From: VRUE01 sp963824215
GTDB lineage: Bacteria > Actinomycetota > Thermoleophilia > Solirubrobacterales > 70-9
Assembly (NCBI GenBank): GCA_963824215.1
Contig: CAWGOE010000004.1
Span: forward strand, 372,001 to 436,000
Length of the DNA: 64,000 nucleotides
Reading direction: 5' to 3'
A program made the position numbers and the translations under genes. Of this stretch, positions 35,176 through 47,100 are shown in pieces (the stretch's first letter is position 1; each line of letters opens with the position of its first letter). Under the pieces are notes generated by a model, which was given only the letters and a program-made list of their open reading frames with translations, was not told the origin of the DNA and did not search any database.

Positions 35176-38100
35176 TGGCCACTGAGCAGAACCAGGCGGT
35201 TGAGGCGCTTCGCAACACCCTCAAGGAACGAGAACAGCTTCGCAAGGAAAACAAGAGCCTTCGCGACAGCTCCAACGAGCCGATCGCGATCGTCGGCATG
35301 GCCTGCCGTTACCCGGGGGGCGTCGGCGATCCCGGGCAGTTCTGGGCGATGCTCTCTGGAGGGGTCGACGGCATCACGGAATTCCCAGGCGACCGCGGCT
35401 GGGACCTCGAGCGCCTCTATGACCCAGACCCCGAGCACCCCGGCACGAGCTATGTAAGGGATGGGGGCTTCCTGCGGGGCGCCGCCGACTTCGACGCCGA
35501 GTTCTTCGGGATCAGCCCGCGCGAGGCGCTGGCGATGGACCCCCAGCAGCGGCTGCTGCTCGAATCCTCCTGGGAGGCGTTGGAGGACGCGGGGATCGAC
35601 CCCGGGTCGCTGCTGGGGACGATGACCGGGGTCTTCGCCGGGATCATGCACCACGACTACGCCGCCTCGATGGGCGGCATTCCGGCAGAGCTCGAAGGCT
35701 TCATCGGCACCGGCGTCTCAGGCTCGGTCGCCTCCGGTCGCGTCGCCTACGCGCTCGGCCTCGAGGGGCCGGCGGTCACCATCGACACGGCCTGCTCATC
35801 CTCGTTGGTCACCCTGCACCTGGCAGCGCAGGCGCTGCGCGGAGGGGAGTGCGACCTGGCCCTGGCGGGAGGCGCGACCGTCCTCGCCACTCCCGTGGTC
35901 TTCACCGAGTTCTCCCGCCAGCGCGGCCTTGCCCCCGACGGCCGCTGCAAGCCCTTCGCCGAGGGGGCCGACGGCACCGGCTGGTCGGAGGGGGCCGGGA
36001 TGCTCGTCCTCGAGCGGCTCTCGGAGGCGGAGCGCAAAGGCCACCCGGTCCTCGCGGTTCTGAAGGGCTCGGCCGTGAACCAGGACGGTGCATCGAACGG
36101 TCTCACCGCCCCCAACGGCCCCTCCCAGCAGCGGGTGATCCGCCAGGCGCTGGCGAACGCCCGCCTTGAGCCGTCTGACATCGACGCAGTCGAGGCGCAC
36201 GGCACCGGCACCACCCTCGGCGACCCGATCGAGGCCGGAGCGCTGCTCGCCACCTACGGCCAGGAACGAGCGGAGGGCAAGCCCCTCTACCTGGGCTCGG
36301 TCAAGTCCAACATCGGCCACACCCAGGCGGCAGCGGGAGCGGCGGGTGTGATCAAGACGATTCTGGCGATGCGCGAAGGACTCCTGCCGAAGTCCCTGCA
36401 CGTCGACCGGCCCTCCTCCAAGGTCGACTGGTCGGCAGGGGAGATAGAGCTGCTCGAAGAAGCGGCGCCCTGGCCCAAGGAAGAGGGCAGGCTCCGCCGC
36501 GCCGCCGTCTCCTCCTTCGGCATCTCGGGAACGAACGCGCACGTGATCCTCGAGGAGGCGCCCCCGGCGCTGGAGTCCGAGGCGGAGGGGGAGGGGAACC
36601 CCCTGTCGGCGATCCCCCTGGCGCTCTCGGCCAAATCGCCCGAGGCCCTGCGCGCCCAAGCGGAGCGCCTCGCCTCCCACCTCGCCGAGACCGAGGCAGA
36701 CCCCACTGACGTCGCCTACTCCCTCGCCACCACCCGCAGCGCTTTCAACGAGCGCGCCGTGGCAGTCGGCGACGACAGGACGGAGATCCTCGCCGCCCTG
36801 CAGAGCTTCGCCAGGGAAGAGACCGCGGCGAACCTGATCACTGCCAAGGCCGGCGCCGCCCACGACCCAGTCTTCCTCTTCCCCGGACAGGGCTCCCAGT
36901 GGCAGGGGATGGCGCTCGAGCTCTACCGCGAATCGACATCCTTCAAGGAGCACATCGACGCCTGCGAGGGGGCCCTCTCCCGCTACGTCGAGTGGTCGCT
37001 GACCAAGGACGTCCTCGAAGCCAAAGACGAAGCCTGGATGGAGCGCCTGGACATGGTCCAGCCCTCCCTCTTCGCGCTGATGGTCTCCCTGGCGCGGCTC
37101 TGGGAAGAGCGGGGAGTAAAGCCTGCCGCGGTGGCCGGCCACTCCCAGGGAGAGATCGCCGCCGCCCACATCGCCGCCGCCCTCTCTCTCGATGACGCCG
37201 CCCTGATCGTCTCCCGCCGCTCCCAGGCGATGGTCAAGATCGCCGGCAAGGGGGGGATGCTCTCGGTCTCCCTGCCGGAGGCGAAGCTGGCCCCGATGCT
37301 GGAGCCCTACGAGGGTCGCCTCTCGATCGCGGCGATCAACGGTCCCTCCTCACTGGTCCTCTCCGGCGATCCCGAGGCGCTCGAAGAGCTCAGAGAGAGC
37401 TGTGAGGCCGACGGCATCAGGGCAAAGCAGATCGCCGTCGACTACGCCGCCCACTCCTCCCAGATCGATGCCCTCAAAGAAGAGCTCGAAGAGGCCTTTG
37501 CCCCGATCGAGCCCAGACAGGGCGAGATCCCCTTCCACTCGACCGTCACCGGCGAGCCGATCGACACCACCTCCCTCGATCCCGCCTACTGGTACCGCAA
37601 CCTGCGCGAGACCGTTCTCTTTGAGCCGGTACTGCGCTCGCTGATCGAGCAGGGGCAGAGGACCTTCATCGAGATCGGCCCCCACCCGGTACTCGGCTTT
37701 GGCGCAAACGAAACCACCGATGCCCTCGGCGTCCCAGACGTGGCGATCTTGCACACCCTGCGCCGCGAGGAGGGCGGTGCCAAGCGCTTCACGCTCTCCC
37801 TCGCCCAGGCCCATGCCGCGGGCGCAAAGGTGAAGTGGCAGGCCTTCTTCAAGGACACGGGCGCCAAGCGCGTCCCCCTTCCCACCTACCCCTTCCAGAG
37901 AAAGCGCTACTGGTTGGAGGGCAAGGCCGGGGCCGGCGACCTCTCCGCCGCGGGACTCTCCGAGACCGAGCACCCGCTGCTTGGAGCGGCGATCGCCGCT
38001 CCGGAAGGCGAGGGTCTCGCCCTGAGCGGCGCGATCTCGCTGGCCACTCACCCCTGGCTGGCGGACCACGCCGTGGCGGGCACCGTCCTGCTCCCGGGTA

Positions 38101-41100
38101 CCGCGTTCCTCGAGTGCGCCCTCTACGCCGCCGAGCGCTGCGGCGCAGAGCAGGTCAAGGAGCTGACCCTCGAGGCGCCGCTGGCGATGACCGAGCAGAG
38201 CACGATCGCCCTACGTGTATCGGTCTCAGGTCCGCAGGAAGCAGAGCGGGAGATCTTGATCCACTCCCGCCCCTTGGGTGACCCGGAGGCCCAATGGACG
38301 AGGCACGCCCAGGGAACCCTGAGCCTGGCGGCCCCCCAGCCCGCAGAGGGTCTCGAGGCATGGCCACCCCCAGGCGCAGAGCCCCTCTCCGCCGAGGATC
38401 TCTATCCCCGCCTGGCCGAGATCGGCTTCGAATATGGGCCGGCCTTCCAGGGCCTCACCCGCGTCTGGGCAATGGAGAGCGAGATCTATGCCGAGGTCTC
38501 CCTCGCCCAGGAGCAGCGCCAGGGCGCGGAGCACTACTCCCTGCACCCTGCGCTCACCGACTCGGCCCTGCACGCGGCCCTGCTCGGCGGCCTAGAAGCA
38601 CAAGAGCAGGAGCAGGGCCTGCGCCTGCCCTTCAACTGGCGGGGGGTATCGCTCAGCGCCAAGGGTCCGACTGAGATGCGCGTGCGCCTCTCCATCACCT
38701 CCGCAGAGGAGACCGCGATCCTCTTCGCCGACGAAGCTGGCAACCCGATCGCCCAGGTCTCCTCTCTTGGCAGCCGCGAGATCTCCCCCGCGCAGCTGGC
38801 GGCGGCGGGCCAAAGGGCAAAGAGCGGCCTGCTGGAGGTCGCCTGGCAAAAGGCGACGCTCGCCCCGGCCGAACAGCAGGGCGAGTCCGTCGTCCACGAG
38901 CTGGCGCTGCCCGAGGCCGATGACCCCGCCCAAGCAGCGCTAACCGCAAGCGAAGAGACCCTCGCCCTGATCCAGAGGTGGCTGGCGGACGAGCACCCCC
39001 CAGGTGAGCGCCTCGCCCTGCTCACCAAGGGAGCGGTGGCTGTCACCGAGACCGAGAGCCCAGACCCTGTGGCCGCCTCGACCTGGGGCCTGGTGCGCTC
39101 GGCCCAGTCAGAGCACCCCGGCAGCTTCGTTCTGATCGACAGCGACGACAGCGAGGCATCCCAAGAGGCGCTGAACGAGGTATTGGAATCGGAAGAGCCC
39201 CAAGTCGCCCTGCGCGATGGAGAGGCGCTGGTCCCGAGGGCAAGGCGGCTGCCCGCTCCCGATGACACCGACTTCCCGATCGACCCCGAGCGCACCGTTC
39301 TGATCACCGGCGGCCTCTCGGGCCTCGGCGCCCTCTTCGCCACCCACCTGGCAAAGACCCACGGCGCCAAGCACCTGCTGCTGGTCAGCAGAAGCGGCAA
39401 GAAGGCAAAGGGAGCAAAGGAGCTGGTGGCAGAGCTGGCCGAGCTGGGAGCAGAGGCGGAGATCGCCGCCTGCGACGTCTCTGACCCAGAGCAGCTTCAG
39501 GAGCTGCTTGCCGGAAGCTCGAAAGAGCGCCCGCTGGGCGCGGTGATCCACGCCGCCGGGGTCCTCTCCGACTCCACCGTCGCCCAGATGGACAAGGAGC
39601 AGCTGCCGCCCGTCTTCGCCCCCAAGGCAAGCGCGGCCTGGAACCTGCACGAGCTGACCAGAGACCAAGAGCTCTCAGCCTTCGTCCTCTTCTCCTCTGT
39701 CGCCGGAACCCTGGGCGGCCCAGGGCAGGCCAACTACGCGGCAGCCAACTGCTTCCTCGACGCCCTTGCTCAAAAGAGAGAAGTCGAAGGCCTGCCGGCG
39801 ACCTCGATCGCCTGGGGTCTGTGGGAGCAGGAGGGAGGCATGACTTCCGAGCTCTCAGAGGCCGACCTGGCGCGGATGCGCCGCGGGGGAATCGAGCCGA
39901 TCGCAGAAGAGCAGGGCGCCGAGCTTTTCGACGCCGCGTTGCAAAGCAGGACGCCCACCTCTGTCGCCGCCCCGATGAACACCGCCCGCCTGCGCTCACT
40001 CGCAACCGCCGGAACCCTGCCGCCACTGCTCAGCTCCCTGGTCAGGGTCCCCGCCGCCCGCCGCACCCCGAAGGGCTCGCTGGCGGCAAGGCTCGCCTCG
40101 CTCTCATCAGAGGAGCAGACAAAGACAACTCTCGAGCTGGTCAGCGCAGAGGTCGCCGCGGTCCTCGGCCACGACTCCGCCGCCCAGATCGACCCCGAGC
40201 GCGCCTTCAAGGAGATGGGCTTCGACTCGCTCGCAGCTGTTGAGCTACGCAACCGCCTCGTCGCCGCCACCGGCCTCACCCTGCAGCCGACTCTCGTCTT
40301 CGACTACCCCAACCCGGCGTCCGTCGCCGAGCACCTGAGGGAGGAGGCGACGGCCCCTGGCGCTGGAGCGAGCCTCACCGTCCGCGCCCAGGCCAGCGAT
40401 GAGCCAATCGCGATCGTTGGCATGGCCTGTCGCTACCCGGGGGGCGTCGGCGATCCCGGGCAGTTCTGGGCGATGCTCTCCGAGGGTAAGGACGGCGTCT
40501 CGGAGTTCCCCAACGACCGCGGTTGGGACCTCGAGCGCCTCTATGACCCAGACCCAGAGGCCCCGGGCACGAGCTATGCCAAAGACGGCGGCTTCCTCGC
40601 CGGCGCGGCCGACTTCGATGCCGAGTTCTTCAGCATCAGCCCGCGCGAGGCGCTGGCGATGGACCCCCAGCAGCGCTTGCTGCTCGAATCCTCCTGGGAA
40701 GCGCTCGAAGACGCCGGCATCGATCCGGGCTCCCTCGCCGGCTCGGCGACCGGGGTCTTCGCGGGAGTGATGTACCAGGACTACGGCAGCCGCATGACCA
40801 AGCTCGAGGAGAGCCTCGAGGGGTACCTCGCCGTCGGCCTCTCGGGCTCGGTCGTATCGGGCAGGGTCGCGTACGCCTTGGGTCTCGAGGGCCCGGCGAT
40901 GACCGTCGACACGGCCTGCTCCTCATCTCTCGTGACTCTGCACCTGGCATCCCAGGCGCTGCGAGCGGGGGAGTGCGACCTCGCCCTGGCGGGGGGCGCC
41001 ACCGTGCTCTCGAGCACCGGGCTGTTCACCGAGTTCTCCCGCCAGCGCAATCTCGCCCCCGACGGCCGCTGCAAGCCCTTCGCCGAGGCGGCGGACGGGA

Positions 41101-44100
41101 TAGGCGGCTCGGAGGGAGTGGGGATGCTGCTGGTCGAGCGGCTCTCCGACGCAAAGCGAAATGGCCATCCGGTCCTCGCCCTGCTCAAGGGCTCGGCCGT
41201 GAACCAGGACGGAGCATCGAACGGCCTCACCGCCCCCAACGGACCCTCCCAGCAGCGCGTGATCCGCCAGGCGCTTGCAAACGCGCGCCTCGAGCCAAAG
41301 GACATCGACGCCGTCGAGGCCCACGGCACCGGCACCACCCTCGGCGACCCGATCGAGGCTGGAGCGCTGCTAGCCACCTACGGCCAGGAGCGACCGGAGG
41401 GTCGCCCCCTGCGGCTGGGCTCGGTCAAGTCGAACATCGGCCACACCCAGGCGGCAGCGGGAGCGGCAGGGGTGATCAAGACCGTGCTGGCGATGCGCGA
41501 AGGGCTCCTGCCGAAATCCCTGCATGTCGATCGCCCCTCCTCCAAAGTCGACTGGACGGCGGGGGAGATCGAGCTGCTGGCCGACTCGGCGCCCTGGCCC
41601 AAGGAAGAGGGCCGACTGCGCCGTGCCGCCGTCTCCTCCTTCGGCATCAGCGGCACCAACGCCCACGTGATCCTCGAGGAGGCGCCCGAGGTCTCTGAAC
41701 CTGAGTCCGAGCAAGAGCGAAAGCCCCTGCCGGCGATCCCCCTGGCGCTCTCGGCCAAATCGCCGGAGGCACTGCGCGCCCAGGCGGAGCGCCTCGCCTC
41801 CCACCTCGCCGAGAACCCGGAGCTAGATCCAACCGACGTCGCCTACTCGCTCGTTGCCACCCGCTCCGCCTTCACCGAGCGGGCAGTGGCGATCGGCGAG
41901 GACAGGACCGAGATCCTCACCGCTCTGCAGAGCCTCGCTGGGGAAGAGACCGCGGCGAGCCTGATCACCGCCAGCGCCAAGACCGGCCGCCTCGCCCACC
42001 TCTTCACGGGCCAGGGCTCCCAGCGAGCGGGCATGGGAGTCGAGCTCTACGAGGCAGAGCCCATATACACCGAGGCCTTCGACGCCGCCTGCGAGGCAGC
42101 GGGGGCAAAGCTGGATGAGGCCCTGAAGGACGTAGTCCTCGGCTCCCACCCCAAAGCAAAAGAGCTGCTCGCCAACACCGCCTACGCCCAACCGGCCCTC
42201 TTCGCAACCGAGGTGGCGCTCTACCGCCTGCTGGAGTCAAAAGGCCTTGAGCCAGATCTGCTCGCAGGCCACTCGGTCGGTGAGATTTCCGCAGCCCACA
42301 TCTCGGGCGTGCTCTCTCTGGAGGACGCAGGAGCGCTGATCGTCGCCAGGGGGGCCCTGATGGGTGCCCTGCCAAAGGGCGGAGCGATGCTCGCAGTGGC
42401 AACCACGGAGAAAGAGGCGCTTGCCTCGATCGAGGGCAAAGAGCAGGAGGTATCGCTCGCTGCGATCAACGGCCCCGAGGCGATCGTCCTCTCAGGAGCA
42501 GAGAAGCCGATCGCCGAGCTCGAGGCCCACTGGAAGGACAAGGGCGCCAAGACCAAACGCCTCGATGTCTCCCACGCCTTCCACTCGCCGCTGATGGAGC
42601 CGATGCTCAAAGACTTCGAAGGGACGATCGCAAAGCTCGACTTCTCCGCTCCCCAGATCCCGATCGTCTCCAACCTGAGCGGAGAGCTGCTCACCACCGA
42701 GCAGGCAACCGACCCCACCTACTGGGTTTCACACGTACGCGAGCCGGTGCGCTTCGCCGAGGGCGTCGCTGCGCTTGCCGCACAAGGAGCGACGACCTTC
42801 CTGGAGATCGGACCCGACCCCGTCCTCAGTGCCCTCGGACCCGCCTGCCTGCCCGAAGGACAAGAGGCAGCCTTCGTCCCAACCCTGCGCGGGGACCGCC
42901 CCGAGCCCGAGGCAATCGTTCGCTCTCTCGCTGCGGCCCACGCGGCAGGAGCCAAGGTGAAGTGGGCCACCTTCTTCAAAGACACCGGCGCCAAGCGCGT
43001 CCCCCTGCCCACCTACCCCTTTCAGAGAAAGCGCTACTGGCTGGAGGCCGCCCCAGCTACAGGCGACGCCAGCGCGATCGGCCAGGAAGCGACCGAGCAC
43101 CCACTGCTCGGAGCCGCGATCCCCTCACCCGAAGGAGAGGGCCTTGCCCTCTCCGGCGCTATCTCGCTCGCCACCCACCCCTGGCTGGCCGACCACGCGA
43201 TCGCCGGAACGGTCCTTTTGCCCGGAACCGCCTTCCTCGAGTGTGCCCTCTGCGCCGCCGAGCGCTGCGGAGCGGAGCAGGTCAAGGAGCTGACCCTCGA
43301 GGCACCGCTTGCGATCCCCGAGCAGGGGGCGATCGCCCTGCGGGTGTCGGTCTCAGGTCCGCAGGAAGCAGAGCGGGAGATTGTGATCCACTCCAGGCCC
43401 GCGGGTGACCCGGATGCCCAGTGGACCCGACACGCGAGCGGGACCCTCTCCGAGGGGCAGGCACAGGCACCGGAGCCGATCGAGCAGTGGCCGCCTACAG
43501 ACGCGGAGCCCATGGGAACGGAGGGGCTCTACGAGACGATCGCCGAGCTGGGCTTCGAATACGGTCCCGCCTTCCAGGGCCTGACCAGCGCCTGGAGTGT
43601 GGGAGGGGAGATCTACGCCGAGGTCACCCTCGGGGAGGATCAGCGAACCGAGGCGGAGCGCTACGCCCTGCACCCTGCGCTGAGCGACGCGGCCCTGCAC
43701 GCGGCCCTGCTCGGCGCCCTGCGGACTCAAGGCCAAGAGCAGGAGACCACCCTGCGCCTGCCGTTCAATTGGCGGGGCGTATCGGTCCAGGCCCCGGGCG
43801 CGCAGGTGATGCGCGTGCGCCTCAGCGCCAGCCCAGAAGGTGAGCTCTCGCTGCTCTTCGCCGACGAAGCTGGCAACCCGATCGCCCAGGTCTCCTCTCT
43901 TGGCAGCCGCGAGATCTCCCCCGCGCAGCTGGCGGCGGCGGGCCAAAGGGCAAAGAGCGGCCTGCTGGAGGTCGCCTGGCAAAAGGCGACGCTCGCCCCG
44001 GCCGAACAGCAGGGCGAGTCCGTCGTCCACGAGCTGGCGCTGCCCGAGGCCGATGACCCCGCCCAAGCAGCGCTAACCGCAAGCGAAGAGACCCTCGCCC

Positions 44101-47100
44101 TGATCCAGAGGTGGCTGGCGGACGAGCACCCCCCAGGTGAGCGCCTCGCCCTGCTCACCAAGGGAGCGGTGGCTGTCACCGAGACCGAGAGCCCAGACCC
44201 TGTGGCCGCCTCGACCTGGGGCCTGGTGCGCTCGGCCCAGTCAGAGCACCCCGGCAGCTTCGTTCTGATCGACAGCGACGACAGCGAGGCATCCCAAGAG
44301 GCGCTGAACGAGGTATTGGAATCGGAAGAGCCCCAAGTCGCCCTGCGCGATGGAGAGGCGCTGGTCCCGAGGGCAAGGCGGCTGCCCGCTCCCGATGACA
44401 CCGACTTCCCGATCGACCCCGAGCGCACCGTTCTGATCACCGGCGGCCTCTCGGGCCTCGGCGCCCTCTTCGCCACCCACCTGGCAAAGACCCACGGCGC
44501 CAAGCACCTGCTGCTGGTCAGCAGAAGCGGCAAGAAGGCAAAGGGAGCAAAGGAGCTGGTGGCAGAGCTGGCCGAGCTGGGAGCAGAGGCGGAGATCGCC
44601 GCCTGCGACGTCTCTGACCCAGAGCAGCTTCAGGAGCTGCTTGCCGGAAGCTCGAAAGAGCGCCCGCTGGGCGCGGTGATCCACGCCGCCGGGGTCCTCT
44701 CCGACTCCACCGTCGCCCAGATGGACAAGGAGCAGCTGCCGCCCGTCTTCGCCCCCAAGGCAAGCGCGGCCTGGAACCTGCACGAGCTGACCAGAGACCA
44801 AGAGCTCTCAGCCTTCGTCCTCTTCTCCTCTGTCGCCGGAACCCTGGGCGGCCCAGGGCAGGCCAACTACGCGGCAGCCAACTGCTTCCTCGACGCCCTT
44901 GCTCAAAAGAGAGAAGTCGAAGGCCTGCCGGCGACCTCGATCGCCTGGGGTCTGTGGGAGCAGGAGGGAGGCATGACTTCCGAGCTCTCAGAGGCCGACC
45001 TGGCGCGGATGCGCCGCGGGGGAATCGAGCCGATCGCAGAAGAGCAGGGCGCCGAGCTTTTCGACGCCGCGTTGCAAAGCAGGACGCCCACCTCTGTCGC
45101 CGCCCCGATGAACACCGCCCGCCTGCGCTCACTCGCAACCGCCGGAACCCTGCCGCCACTGCTCAGCTCCCTGGTCAGGGTCCCCGCCGCCCGCCGCACC
45201 CCGAAGGGCTCGCTGGCGGCAAGGCTCGCCTCGCTCTCATCAGAGGAGCAGACAAAGACAACTCTCGAGCTGGTCAGCGCAGAGGTCGCCGCGGTCCTCG
45301 GCCACGACTCCGCCGCCCAGATCGACCCCGAGCGCGCCTTCAAGGAGATGGGCTTCGACTCGCTCGCAGCTGTTGAGCTACGCAACCGCCTCGTCGCCGC
45401 CACCGGCCTCACCCTGCAGCCGACTCTCGTCTTCGACTACCCCAACCCGGCGTCCGTCGCCGAGCACCTGAGGGAGGAGGCGACGGCCCCTGGCGCTGGA
45501 GCGAGCCTCACCGTCCGCGCCCAGGCCAGCGATGAGCCAATCGCGATCGTTGGCATGGCCTGTCGCTACCCGGGGGGCGTCGGCGATCCCGGGCAGTTCT
45601 GGGCGATGCTCTCCGAGGGTAAGGACGGCGTCTCGGAGTTCCCCAACGACCGCGGTTGGGACCTCGAGCGCCTCTATGACCCAGACCCAGAGGCCCCGGG
45701 CACGAGCTATGCCAAAGACGGCGGCTTCCTCGCCGGCGCGGCCGACTTCGATGCCGAGTTCTTCAGCATCAGCCCGCGCGAGGCGCTGGCGATGGACCCC
45801 CAGCAGCGCTTGCTGCTCGAATCCTCCTGGGAAGCGCTCGAAGACGCCGGCATCGATCCGGGCTCCCTCGCCGGCTCGGCGACCGGGGTCTTCGCGGGGA
45901 TCATGCATCACGACTACGCCGCCGCGATGGGTGGCGTCCCGGCGGATCTCGAGGGATTCGTCGGCACGGGGGTCTCCGGCAGCGTCGCCTCCGGCCGCGT
46001 CGCCTACGCCTTGGGTTTCGAGGGGCCGGCGATGACCGTGGACACCGCCTGCTCCTCCTCACTGGTCACCCTGCACCTGGCGGCGCAGGCGCTGCGCGGG
46101 GGCGAGTGCGACCTCGCCCTGGCCGGCGGCGCCACTGTTGTCGCCACCCCGGCGGTCTTCACCGAGTTCTCGAGGCAAAGGGGCCTCGCCCCCGACGGTC
46201 GCTGCAAGCCCTTCGCCGAGGCGGCCGACGGTACCGGCTGGGGGGAGGGTGTCGGGATGCTCGTCCTGGAGCGCCTCTCCGAGGCGAGGCGCAAAGGCCA
46301 TCCGGTCCTCGCCCTGCTCAAGGGCTCGGCCGTGAACCAGGACGGAGCATCGAACGGGTTGACGGCCCCCAACGGCCCCTCCCAGCAGCGCGTGATCCGC
46401 CAGGCGCTCGCAAACGCGCGCCTCGAGCCAAAGGACATCGACGCCGTCGAGGCCCACGGCACCGGCACCACCCTCGGCGACCCGATCGAGGCTGGAGCGC
46501 TGCTAGCCACCTACGGCCAGGAGCGACCGGAGGGTCGCCCCCTGCGGCTGGGCTCGGTCAAGTCGAACATCGGCCACACCCAGGCGGCAGCGGGAGCGGC
46601 AGGGGTGATCAAGACCGTGCTGGCGATGCGCGAAGGGCTCCTGCCGAAATCCCTGCATGTCGATCGCCCCTCCTCGCATGTCGATTGGTCAGCGGGAGGC
46701 ATTGAGCTGCTGGAAGGAGCGATTCCGTGGCCCAGCGAAGAGGGCAGGCTCCGCCGTGCCGCCGTCTCCTCCTTCGGCATCTCGGGAACGAACGCCCACG
46801 TGATCCTGGAGGAGGCGCCTGAGGTCTCTGTGCCAGAGGTCGAGCAAGAGCGAAAGCCCCTGCCGGCGATCCCCCTGGCGCTCTCGGCCAAATCGCCGGA
46901 GGCACTGCGCGCCCAGGCGGAGCGCCTCGCCTCCCACCTCACCGAGAACCCAGATCTCGACCCCACCGACGTCGCCTACTCCCTCGTTGCCACCAGGGCC
47001 TCCCTTGCGGAGAGAGCGGTGGCGATCGGATCTGACAGCGCGGAGCTGGGAGAAGCTCTTGCCGCATTGGCGAAGGGCGAGCCCTCCCCCCAGGCGATCA

